Of a DNA stretch of 37,587 bases, positions 1-6,514 are shown in pieces. A program made the position numbers and the translations under genes. Position 1 is the stretch's first letter. Each line of letters opens with the position of its first letter. The notes beneath the pieces were generated by a model. The model worked only from the letters and a program-made list of their open reading frames with translations, did not search any database and was not told the origin of the DNA. Source of the stretch: an uncultured Porphyromonadaceae bacterium. GTDB taxonomy: Bacteria; Bacteroidota; Bacteroidia; Bacteroidales; Muribaculaceae. The stretch covers positions 1-37,587 of the forward strand of contig URII01000021.1 in the NCBI GenBank assembly GCA_900547825.1, given 5' to 3'.

Positions 1-115
1 AGCCGGGGTAATCGTATGCCACGGTCAGATCTGGTTCAAAAAGTGCTTCATCACCGGCGCGCACCGCACGGCCGAGGTTCTTAGAGAGAATTTTCTCAAT
101 AATCGTTTGACCCAT
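1..115 (-). CDS. N-terminal fragment of an aconitase/3-isopropylmalate dehydratase large-subunit family protein
   Basis: This is the first 38 codons of a minus-strand gene that runs off the left edge. The protein begins MGQTIIEKILSKNLGR, then a V-R-A-G-D stretch and V-A-Y-D. This resembles the N-terminus of LeuC, homoaconitase and dimethylmalate dehydratase large subunits, which bind a 4Fe-4S cluster and isomerise hydroxy-acids. The ATG at 113-115 is preceded by AAAGGAGA at a normal distance and by a strong sigma-A type promoter. The strong Shine-Dalgarno site is unlike the Bacteroidales genes later in the window and suggests a Firmicutes origin. The cluster cysteines lie outside the window, so which family member it is cannot be decided. 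Confidence 0.6.
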   Translation of the reverse strand, partial: MGQTIIEKILSKNLGRAVRAGDEALFEPDLTVAYDYPG

Positions 116-180
116 AAAGGTCTCCTTTCCCACCGTTTTATCGAACATTTTCATAGAATGAATTCGATGAATGTATTTCA

Positions 181-209
181 TATATAACTCGTTTTCCCGA
201 ATTTGTCAA
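181..209 (-). promoter_or_regulatory. Sigma-70/sigma-A promoter for the LeuC-like gene
   Basis: Read on the minus strand there is TTGACA (204-209), a 17-nt spacer, then TATATA (181-186), about 66 nt upstream of the ATG at 115. This matches the general bacterial housekeeping consensus and not the Bacteroidetes TAnnTTTG type, so it marks this end of the window as non-Bacteroidetes DNA. Confidence 0.65.
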
Positions 210-352
210 TATCAACAGGCTAAAAAGATAAATCCCCCGATATTTTTGACTGCTTGCATAGTTTTTTGACGTTTTTTTGTGACTTTTGCTTGCGCAACGC
301 ACATTTGCTTTGCTTAATAAATCTAATAACCCGCAAAAAATAGTGTGAACAG

Positions 353-399
353 CACCCCATCTGTTAGACAGTATGATATACTATCTAACAGATGGGGTG
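353..399. repeat. IS3-type terminal palindrome
   Basis: CACCCCATCTGTTAGACAGT (353-372) is followed 7 nt later by its reverse complement with one mismatch (380-399). The outer CACCCC resembles IS3-family inverted-repeat ends. The two outer ends face away from each other with almost nothing between them, so this looks like fused ends of a deleted element. Transposase coding sequence resumes exactly at its right edge. Confidence 0.6.
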
Positions 400-560
400 G
401 CTGGATCAAGGAAGAACGGTTTCTCGATTTCAATCCGGCCATCGCTAAGGATGTTCCGAACCTTTTTGAAGAGTATGTCCATTACTATAATTATGAGCGG
501 CAAGCGGCCGCTCTGGGCTACAAGAGCCCAGTTCAGTATAAGACCGAACTGGGCTTCTAA
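399..560 (+). pseudogene. IS3-family transposase OrfB, C-terminal fragment
   Basis: The reading frame GWIKEERFLDF, then YVHYYNYERQAAALGYKSPVQY, to the stop at 558-560 is the C-terminal end of an IS3/IS150-group DDE integrase (rve_3 region). Only about 53 residues remain and the catalytic DDE residues are absent. The frame can be extended upstream through the palindrome to a GTG at 345, but those residues are not transposase-like. The start of the same kind of transposase lies downstream (652-1083), so the order is scrambled. This is a dead remnant. Confidence 0.75.
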
Positions 561-651
561 AATTCGGCGTTTTTGGAGCGTCTACTTTTCCTTGACAGAT
601 GCATTTCAAGATGGTTTTAATTACACGCGATTTTACATGTAAAAAGGAGCA

Positions 652-1083
652 GCAAACAAGCGATACACAACGGAATTCAAAAAAGAGCTGTAGAAGCAGT
701 GAGAGTGTATGAGGTTGGAGGGCATGGCCGCATCCAAAGCTGGGAACGCATCTATCTGGCCGAAGGTCCGGAAGGCTTTGCTGTTGAACGCCGCGGCAGC
801 GGCTGCGGCTGCGGGCAGAGGTGGATTACTTAAAAAATTTGCAGGCCTTGGTTTTGGGAAACGAGCGACGCCGGCGCAGAAAACGCAGGTAGTTCAAAAG
901 CTGAGGCGAAAACATTCTCTGGATATTCTTCTATCAATTGCTCAACTGTCCCGTGCGGCGTTCTACTATCATCTGAAACGGATGGATTGCCCAGACAAAT
1001 ACGAGGCTGCCAAAGCAGAAATCGCAGCCATCTACCACGAAAATAAAGGTCGATACGGTTACCACCGTATTACAACAGAACTG
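652..1083 (+). pseudogene. Decayed IS3-family OrfA plus N-terminal OrfB fragment
   Basis: OrfA-like sequence starts as KRYTTEFKKEL (about 658-690), shifts frame at a TAG and continues as VEAVRVYEVGGHGRIQSWER to a second frame break near 800-835. A short LKNLQALVLGNERRRRRK piece follows in another frame. OrfB begins near 885 with KTQVVQKLRRKHSLDILLSI and AAFYYHLKRM (HTH_21 region) and stops resembling a transposase after RYGYHRITTEL at about 1083, where the regulator gene's leader begins. With at least two frameshifts and a 3' truncation it cannot encode active transposase. It probably belongs to the same Clostridia-type IS150 family as the 399-560 fragment. Confidence 0.75.
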
Positions 1084-1110
1084 TATAGTATTTCCAAGGA
1101 GGTAGAGAAA

Positions 1111-1569
1111 ATGTTGTCTGAAAGAATATATAAGTTCAGACGCAAGAGTGGACTTTCTCAAGAGCAACTTGCAGAGAAAATAGGCGTTTCAAGACAGGCC
1201 ATATCTAAATGGGAAAGTGGAACATCAACGCCTGAATTAGAAAAACTGTTGGCATTAAGCGAGTGCTTCAACATTACTCTTGATGACCTTGTGAAGGAAA
1301 AAACAATCAATCAGGGTACAATGGAAGCACCGCCGAAGGTAGAAGATGCCAAAGTTTCGAAAGCCATAGAGATGAAGGTAGGTATTGGCCTTTGTTTGAT
1401 TGGTGCTGTATGTCTAATCCTTTTCGGAGTTTTGATGGTCATGAGTCCAAGCGCAACAGAGCAACTAAATACTGCTTCGACGATTACTCTAAGTGAATCT
1501 GGCGCACTTCCCATCCTATGTGTGTTTTCGATGGTTGTAGGCCTAGTACTAATACTACGCAAAAAATGA
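1111..1569 (+). CDS. XRE-family HTH regulator with C-terminal membrane anchor
   Basis: This is a 152-residue protein. Residues ~3-58 form a Cro/CI-type helix-turn-helix (LSQEQLAEKIGVSRQAISKWESG, then PELEKLLALSECFNITLDDLV). A short polar linker follows, then two hydrophobic spans at roughly residues 88-108 and 132-150, ending in RKK. The longest open frame begins at 709, but that extension is IS3 debris. The ATG at 1111 has AAGGAGG (1096-1102) at ideal spacing and is the true start. A two-TM protein (1586-1804) follows 16 nt downstream. Small XRE-plus-membrane pairs of this design are common in Firmicutes, where the regulator may sense its membrane partner; that role is inference. No target operator was identified. 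Confidence 0.8.
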   Translation: MLSERIYKFRRKSGLSQEQLAEKIGVSRQAISKWESGTSTPELEKLLALSECFNITLDDLVKEKTINQGTMEAPPKVEDAKVSKAIEMKVGIGLCLIGAVCLILFGVLMVMSPSATEQLNTASTITLSESGALPILCVFSMVVGLVLILRKK

Positions 1570-1585
1570 AATAGAGGTAACGTGC

Positions 1586-1804
1586 ATGAAAAAGCTGAGT
1601 TATTTGTTTATTGCTATTGCAATCTTGCTATCTGACATTATGTGTTTCGTGGTTGCCTATAATTATCGTGATATGCTTTGTGGCATTGAGCACGCAGCTT
1701 ATAGTGCACCCGCTAATGTTGCATTTCTTTCTGCCATTCCATTTGGCATTGGAATTATCATATGTGCTGTTGTGGCATACACACTTCACAAGAAAGCCCG
1801 ATAA
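1586..1804 (+). CDS. Small two-TM membrane protein
   Basis: This 72-residue protein has a first hydrophobic segment at residues ~4-25 (lysines at 2 and 3, so probably N-in) and a second at ~45-66, ending HKKAR. A GAGGT ribosome site lies 8 nt before the ATG. It starts 16 nt after the XRE regulator and is followed by a terminator at 1844-1879, so the two genes form one transcription unit. I do not recognise a named family. A membrane partner or immunity-type role for the regulator is possible but unsupported. Confidence 0.6.
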   Translation: MKKLSYLFIAIAILLSDIMCFVVAYNYRDMLCGIEHAAYSAPANVAFLSAIPFGIGIIICAVVAYTLHKKAR

Positions 1805-1843
1805 TATGCATCAAGCCCACAGAGTAAATCCGGTAAATTTATG

Positions 1844-1879
1844 AGAGGCTCCACCCAATAAGGATGGAGCCTCTTTTTA
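1844..1879 (+). terminator. Rho-independent terminator after the XRE/membrane pair
   Basis: AGAGGCTCCA (1844-1853) pairs with TGGAGCCTCT (1865-1874) across an 11-nt loop and is followed by a T run. Confidence 0.8.
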
Positions 1880-2045
1880 TGTCCCCTAATGAATAAATCT
1901 ACATTAGGATTGGCTAACCGAGCAGTAGCAACAATTAACATAAAAGGGAGTTGCAAAAAGGGAAATGGGCGCTTCTTTTCTGTTTCAGCCTGCCGAAAGC
2001 CCGGTCAGGCTGTTCATGGTTCACATACGGAATATAGATTCCGTT

Positions 2046-2894
2046 TCAGAGCACCAGCTGCAGCCGTTCCAGCTGACGCCGGTGCTCCTGTCCTGCGGTC
2101 ATCAGGTAGATGCGGGTGGTTTCAATGCTGGAATGGCCCAAGATGTCCGCCAGCTTTGCAATGTCCTTGTAGACCCGGTAATAAATCGTGGCAAACAGAT
2201 GCCGGAGATTATGGGGAAATACCTTGGAGGGCTCCACATCGGCTTTTTGGCAGAGCCGCTGCATCTCCGCCCAGATCTGGCATCGCCCCATGGGCTTTCC
2301 GCCTCTGGTGAGAAAAATCTCACCAGAGGTGATTTTTTGCTTTTTCGCGTATTTCAGCAGCCTCCTGCACAGCTTTCCCGGCAGCAGGATGGTGCGGATC
2401 TTTCCCTTCAGAGAGATGGTGGTACGGCCTTCCTGTGCCGCCTCCACGGTGATATAGCGCACCTCGCTGACTCGGATGCCGGTGGCGCAGATTGTTTCCA
2501 TGACCAGCGCAATCCGCTCCCGTCCTGACTCGCGGGCTGCCGTGATGAGACGCTCATAGTCCTCACGGCCCAGTTCCTGTCCGGCGTCCCGGAACAGACG
2601 ATGCTGAACCTTCAGATAATGGGCACGGCAATCCGACCAGCTGAGAAAGGCAAACAGGTCGTTGAGAGCAGCCAGAGATGCGTTGACTGTGGAGGGCGAA
2701 TAGCCACCCATGCTTTGCAGATGTTCTTTCCAAGCTACGACAGCGTCCTTGGTAACAGGCCGCCCATCCAGGTACAGGAAGAAAGCCCGTACGCTTCGGA
2801 GGTATTTTTCAATGGTTGCAGGGGATCGTTCCGCCCGAACAAGGGAGGACGCAAAGGCGGCGATCTGTTCGTTGGTAAGATAGTGTTGTTCCAT
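2046..2894 (-). CDS. Tyrosine recombinase/integrase
   Basis: This 282-residue site-specific recombinase breaks and rejoins DNA through a phosphotyrosine link. Residues ~5-90 are a SAM-like core-binding domain (TIEKYLRSVRAFFLYL). Residues ~107-275 are the catalytic domain with the expected residues visible: Arg141 (ATGIRVSE), Lys163 or Lys165 (LKGKIRTILLP), His228 and Arg231 (HNLRH), His254 (LGHSS) and Tyr263 (TRIYL). It appears full length and intact. AAGGAGAA sits 7 nt before the ATG at 2894. Its style matches integrases of Clostridia mobile elements. It is the last Firmicutes-like gene before the Bacteroidales part, so it may be the recombinase of an inserted element, although no att sites could be identified. 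Confidence 0.9.
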   Translation of the reverse strand: MEQHYLTNEQIAAFASSLVRAERSPATIEKYLRSVRAFFLYLDGRPVTKDAVVAWKEHLQSMGGYSPSTVNASLAALNDLFAFLSWSDCRAHYLKVQHRLFRDAGQELGREDYERLITAARESGRERIALVMETICATGIRVSEVRYITVEAAQEGRTTISLKGKIRTILLPGKLCRRLLKYAKKQKITSGEIFLTRGGKPMGRCQIWAEMQRLCQKADVEPSKVFPHNLRHLFATIYYRVYKDIAKLADILGHSSIETTRIYLMTAGQEHRRQLERLQLVL

Positions 2895-2929
2895 GGCGGT
2901 TCTCCTTGTGATAAAGCGTGATGGGTTTC

Positions 2930-2959
2930 ATTTTACCGGTTGGAAGATATCCTGTGCAA
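2930..2959 (-). promoter_or_regulatory. Possible promoter of the integrase gene
   Basis: On the minus strand, TTGCAC (2954-2959), an 18-nt spacer and TAAAAT (2930-2935) lie about 35 nt upstream of the integrase ATG. The match to -35/-10 consensus is moderate. Confidence 0.35.
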
Positions 2960-3143
2960 GAGAAAGCACAACGCATCAATGTGGGCACTTCTTAGGTGGG
3001 TGTGATATTAACTCTGTTAGAGCAAAGATTCAAGTCTTTACGGATTCTTTCTGGCCTTTGGATACCGACTTTGGTCAACAGCACGGATTGGCAGGTATGA
3101 AGCCAACGCCGCCTGTGGCGGCCGAAATTTTTAGCGAAAAATC

Positions 3144-3176
3144 AGTGGAGCGACTTCATCACGAGGTCGCTCCACT
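3144..3176 (-). terminator. Terminator of the DUF3873-PcfJ-PcfK transcription unit
   Basis: AGTGGAGCGAC (3144-3154) and GTCGCTCCACT (3166-3176) form an 11-bp perfect stem with an 11-nt loop. On the minus strand it is followed by GATTTTT. It lies 30 nt past the stop of the last minus-strand gene. Confidence 0.75.
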
Positions 3177-3205
3177 TGCTATATTACGACTTGGCAAATT
3201 TTTTA

Positions 3206-3412
3206 TTATTTCTTATTTAGCCACTCATCACGGCGTTGTCTGCACTCTTTTAGAGTGTTAGCCACGCAGGAAAATAGTTCCCCGTCAGTGTGGCGATAGT
3301 CGTATTGGTAATGCTTGCGCCGTGGGCGGTAGCCGGTGTAAAACACCTCGTACTGTTCAGTGCCGGGAGTAGTGGTTGTGCTTACTCCGTTGGCTGTCAT
3401 TCTCGTTGTCAT
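3206..3412 (-). CDS. DUF3873 family protein
   Basis: This is a 68-residue soluble protein starting MTTRMTANGVSTTTTPGTEQYE, with YYQYDYRHTDGELFSC-type sequence in the middle and CRQRRDEWLNKK at the end. The pattern matches DUF3873, a short family carried by Bacteroidales conjugative and integrative elements, with no known biochemical role. It is the last gene of the minus-strand run 5688-3206 and is followed by a strong terminator. Its presence places this segment in Bacteroidales mobile DNA. Confidence 0.75.
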   Translation of the reverse strand: MTTRMTANGVSTTTTPGTEQYEVFYTGYRPRRKHYQYDYRHTDGELFSCVANTLKECRQRRDEWLNKK

Positions 3413-3424
3413 AGTATCTCGGTT

Positions 3425-3682
3425 TTAGTATTCTACAATCAGTATCCGATACTCAAATGTTATATCGGGGTTGGTTATCTTCCTTTGTTTCAGCCATAGG
3501 TGGTGGCTGCCGTAGCCATAGACGAAGTATCGGTCAAGGTCGTACTTGTCGGCAAAGTCGGCAACTATCTGTCGTAGCGTTTCCTCGCTGTCGGCATAGA
3601 GAATATGGTTTACAAACTCTATGATGATTTCGGCTATCTTATCATCAAAGACGATAGTCGGGTGTTCAAATGTTACGTTCAT
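3425..3682 (-). CDS. Hypothetical protein of a Bacteroidales integrative element
   Basis: This acidic 85-residue protein, MNVTFEHPTIVFDDKIAEII, has a helical middle (EETLRQIVADFADKYDLDRY) and a C-terminus rich in Tyr and Ile. It has no signal peptide or membrane span. It lies 12 nt upstream of DUF3873 and 55 nt downstream of PcfJ on the same strand. I do not recognise the family. Its conservation beside PcfJ and DUF3873 is the only clue to a mobile-element role. Confidence 0.6.
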   Translation of the reverse strand: MNVTFEHPTIVFDDKIAEIIIEFVNHILYADSEETLRQIVADFADKYDLDRYFVYGYGSHHLWLKQRKITNPDITFEYRILIVEY

Positions 3683-3737
3683 AATCAGTGGGGGTTATGA
3701 CTACCGCCATATTTCGGGCGGTAGTCGGATTAAACAT

Positions 3738-5006
3738 TCAGGCGGTCATTCGTGCCTTGATTTCCTTTCGGTGGCTTGCGATAGCCTTTTCTATACGCTC
3801 CCGATATTCGCTGTCTTTGTTGCAGGCGGCTCGGCATTGTATCACTTTGAGCGTCTTTAGGTCTATCTCAATGGTTGCCACTATCCTGCCGTCAATGCGG
3901 GCGGAGAATACAAGGCTCTCGGCTTTGAGATAATATTGGGCGCTCCCGACACATATATGCTGTGTGTTGCCCTCCATATAATATTCGTCAACGCTGTCAA
4001 GGGTCTTGATTTCTATCTCGTTGTCTGTGAACACAAGACCTATGAAGCGACCTTTGAGTTCCTTGAACTTGGCTTCTTTCTCCATAGCCTTTTTGCGGTC
4101 AGCCTCCCTGCGCTCCTTCTCCCTTTGGATATTGGTTTTCCTCACATATTCATCGTGTGCGTCAAATAGATTGGAAGGGGCGATGAGTTTTGGAGAACGG
4201 GTATCCCTGCCGAAACGCTCCAGCATACGCAGGTAGTCATACCACGTTGAAAGGTCTGGAATATCATATCCGTGACGCTTGGCGATGATATATGATGCCC
4301 AAAAGTGCTTTACCTCTGCGGTGTTTCGTGCCATATATTTGAGCATACCTATGTTGCCTTCCTTCAGCAGTGTCTCGGCTTGTGGCGAGGACAGGAGCAT
4401 TGAGAAAAGATTTACCGGTGCTATTCCGTGAAAATCGCCCTTAAATCCGTTTCTTGTGAGAGCCGGAATAACCTTGAACCTCGGATAGAGATATTGGTCG
4501 GATATGTGGCGGTAGGTGTCGTTGTCCTTTCTTATCTCCATAGGAGAGCCGAAAGCGAAGCAGTCAAGATACCAGCCCATTGTACGCTGTATCGCCACAA
4601 GTGCCGTCTTGCCGTTGGGAGCAATCCAATACTGACCGATTTCCAAAAAGGCGGGCGAAGCCTTGAAGCCTTTGCGCATTTCCACCACCATAAGGAACAT
4701 TCGCAATAACTGATACTCCCCGCAGGTGTCTATTACATTGAGATAGGATTTCTGCTGACATTTGCGTACATAAGTTTCCTTGACCTCAAGTTTAGCCTTG
4801 CAGTTGGGGCAGGTGCATTTCTCGGATGCCTCCGACATCAGCCACGAGTGTCCGCAATCCATACAAGTGGTGCGACCTTTCGGTAGTCGGAAAGCATAGT
4901 GATTGATTGTATTTCGGAACGCCCAACGGCGTGGTGCGGTGGCGAGTGGGCGAAGATGCCCACTCTGTGCGATTACCGCTTGTTCAAATTTAGTTCTCGG
5001 TTTCAT
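3738..5006 (-). CDS. PcfJ-like protein
   Basis: This is a 422-residue PcfJ-like protein. The family is named after a gene of enterococcal plasmid pCF10 and is common on Bacteroidales integrative elements; its biochemical role is not established. Near the N-terminus a zinc-ribbon pattern is visible: Cys48-x2-Cys51 and Cys64-x-Cys66-x2-Cys69. The C-terminal third contains the family signature region (EYYMEGNTQHICVGSAQYY) followed by beta-rich sequence and IEKAIASHRKEIKARM. A charged lysine/glutamate-rich helix lies around residues 290-320. PcfK lies 12 nt upstream on the same strand, the usual pairing. The gene is intact, so the element segment is not obviously decayed. Confidence 0.8.
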   Translation of the reverse strand: MKPRTKFEQAVIAQSGHLRPLATAPRRWAFRNTINHYAFRLPKGRTTCMDCGHSWLMSEASEKCTCPNCKAKLEVKETYVRKCQQKSYLNVIDTCGEYQLLRMFLMVVEMRKGFKASPAFLEIGQYWIAPNGKTALVAIQRTMGWYLDCFAFGSPMEIRKDNDTYRHISDQYLYPRFKVIPALTRNGFKGDFHGIAPVNLFSMLLSSPQAETLLKEGNIGMLKYMARNTAEVKHFWASYIIAKRHGYDIPDLSTWYDYLRMLERFGRDTRSPKLIAPSNLFDAHDEYVRKTNIQREKERREADRKKAMEKEAKFKELKGRFIGLVFTDNEIEIKTLDSVDEYYMEGNTQHICVGSAQYYLKAESLVFSARIDGRIVATIEIDLKTLKVIQCRAACNKDSEYRERIEKAIASHRKEIKARMTA

Positions 5007-5018
5007 AGTCGTAAAGTG

Positions 5019-5459
5019 TTAGAGGTCAAACAGACTGGGTTGTGCGATTTGGGGATTGTTCTCGGTTGCTTTCTTCTCGGTGGTCTTGGGTCGGCGCATT
5101 TTAGCCATTTCCTCGTCACGGAGTTTGTTGATGGCGTCCTGCCGTGCCTGTTCCTTTTCTTCCTCGGTGAGTTCCACAACGTGATTAACTACCACTTGGC
5201 AGTTGGTCGCTGTATTGCTGACCTCGATTTCCGGCTCATCCCAAAAGTGCATAGCCCAGCCGAAGATTTCATCGTCGGTAAAACCGCAACAACCGCTTTT
5301 CTTGACCTCCCCGATGATAAAGGCGCAACACTGCGTCATCGTCTTTGACGGGTTCGCCAACTTGACCGCAAACATAGGGTCTTTCTCCGCCCTTGCCATA
5401 AGGTATTGGGCGATTGTGTCTTGGAACGCTTGTGTTCCTTTCATTGTGTTCTGTGCCAT
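5019..5459 (-). CDS. PcfK-like protein
   Basis: This 146-residue protein, MAQNTMKGTQAFQDTIAQYL, has a conserved core (CCAFIIGEVKKSGCCGFTDDEIFGWAMHFW) and an acidic/basic helical tail (TEEEKEQARQDAINKLRDEE) ending PSLFDL. It matches the PcfK-like family that accompanies PcfJ on Bacteroidales mobile elements. The closing QPSLFDL resembles a sliding-clamp-binding peptide (QxxLF), which would fit a role around element replication; that reading is inference. It sits between PcfJ (12 nt downstream) and a small membrane gene (13 nt upstream). Confidence 0.8.
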   Translation of the reverse strand: MAQNTMKGTQAFQDTIAQYLMARAEKDPMFAVKLANPSKTMTQCCAFIIGEVKKSGCCGFTDDEIFGWAMHFWDEPEIEVSNTATNCQVVVNHVVELTEEEKEQARQDAINKLRDEEMAKMRRPKTTEKKATENNPQIAQPSLFDL

Positions 5460-5472
5460 AGTCGTAAATGTT

Positions 5473-5688
5473 TTAGAGTGTCGTTATCCAATAGATTATC
5501 CCTATTGCGGTGAGTATGGATATTAGCCAGCCTACGCCTCGGAATATCGGTTTCAGTATCGCCCAAAAGAGCAACCCGACAATCGCCGTTATCGCCAACC
5601 CCACCACCTTAGCCGCCTTTTTTAATGCGGTATGAGCTGGTGATGATGTGAAGCTCGGATTTTTGATATGTCTGTTGTTCAGTGTCAT
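5473..5688 (-). CDS. Small membrane protein of the PcfK/PcfJ unit
   Basis: This 71-residue protein, MTLNNRHIKNPSFTSSPAHT, has two hydrophobic spans at residues ~25-43 and ~50-68. The frame is open as far back as 5787, but the upstream residues do not look conserved and overlap an inverted repeat, so the ATG at 5686-5688 is preferred. It is the first gene of the minus-strand run. The family is unknown. Confidence 0.55.
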   Translation of the reverse strand: MTLNNRHIKNPSFTSSPAHTALKKAAKVVGLAITAIVGLLFWAILKPIFRGVGWLISILTAIGIIYWITTL

Positions 5689-5783
5689 AAGGCGATATTT
5701 TTTTAATGCGTATAATCGCTGTTTGAAGTTTGTTCGCTCGTTGACATAAAGGCATGACGGAAGAAAAGGGGTGTTCGGCACTC

Positions 5784-5833
5784 GCACGAAAAAATACTAC
5801 CGACCAACGGGAGCTGTGGAGATTTTTTCGTGC
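5784..5833. repeat. 12-bp perfect inverted repeat with extended imperfect arms
   Basis: GCACGAAAAAAT (5784-5795) and ATTTTTTCGTGC (5822-5833) are perfect complements across a 26-nt loop. GGCA/TGCC and GGGGT/ACCCC pairs extend the dyad outward to about 5769-5855. It lies upstream of the PcfK/PcfJ unit and could be a terminator, an operator or a relaxase/recombinase site. Confidence 0.5.
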
Positions 5834-6478
5834 AAATGCCAAAGAATACCCCGTTCCGGCATGTTAATCAACTACGAGCGAATAGACTTTGAACTCCGAT
5901 TATAATATGCGGAAAACATAGAGGCGGCATCGCCCTGCAAGGTGACACTGAACAGCAGACATACGGAAAATGCTATCCGTAAGAAAACAGCAATGTCCAT
6001 AAACATTTCCGAAAACTAATGTATGTCATACTTTCTCACCGATGATAATGCCTATACTTTCATTAGAAACCGCTATGACAGCCCCGGATAAGGCAATGTA
6101 TGTGTCGGGGACGACCCCGGAATTTATGGAGGGATCGTAAGCGACACGTTCTTTGCCGCCGTGGGCCGTATCAAACGGAGAGTGGCGCGGCGGCTCAAAT
6201 TCCTTATCAAAGAGCAGGCGTTAAGAACACGGTCTGTCGATTGAAGTCTTGTGTGTGCGACATGCCTGTCGCAATCTCACAAGGCGTATGAGGCAGTCGG
6301 TGTTCAGCCGGCTCCCATAGTCGGCGTGCGGTCGGAGGTTGTCAGTGAAGCCTGCTTCGCCGTCAACCTATGACGGCATAGCCGACGACAACACCGTGAG
6401 CCGCCACGCCTCTCGCAGTTTTCGCAGTGCCTGATGAAAATTTTATGATAAAATGCCCTGCAATCCAAATTAAAATGC
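5834..6478. other. Hairpin-rich non-coding region
   Basis: About 650 nt without a convincing gene. Visible structures are CGGGG-acga-CCCCG at 6106-6119; a two-part hairpin CTTGTG..TGCGACA-tgcc-TGTCGCA..CACAAG at 6248-6283; and GCCGTCA-accta-TGACGGC at 6359-6377. Around 6104-6242 one frame reads GIYGGIVSDTFFAAVGRIKR and RRLKFLIKEQALRTR to a stop. It could be a degraded gene end but is not assigned. The region separates the mobile-element unit (minus) from the defence genes (plus). Confidence 0.4.
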
Positions 6479-6486
6479 TATATTTG
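6479..6486 (+). promoter_or_regulatory. Bacteroidetes-type -7 element for the defence operon
   Basis: TATATTTG matches TAnnTTTG and lies 28 nt before the ATG of the ATPase gene. No TTG is seen at the -33 position, so the call rests on the -7 box and its placement. Confidence 0.45.
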
Positions 6487-6514
6487 CAAAATAATTACAA
6501 ATACAGCATTTGGA

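Larger units (their letters stand above)
2895..3205. other. Gene-free junction between Firmicutes-like and Bacteroidales-like DNA
   Basis: No convincing gene is seen here. The left part holds the integrase leader. From about 2945 rightward the sequence carries none of the Firmicutes signals and leads without a break into DUF3873 of a Bacteroidales element. A small GCCGCC-tgt-GGCGGC hairpin lies at 3108-3122 and a terminator at 3144-3176. The organismal switch is therefore probably within ~2900-3120. An open frame covering 2893-3261 crosses both hairpins and is probably not coding. Confidence 0.5.

Noticed and set aside
1889..2528. Plus-strand open frames opposite the integrase
   Set aside because: The minus-strand frame has all tyrosine recombinase active-site residues and a good ribosome site.
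2893..3261. 122-residue open frame at the junction
   Set aside because: It crosses a GC hairpin and the terminator at 3144-3176, overlaps the DUF3873 gene end, and has no recognisable domain.
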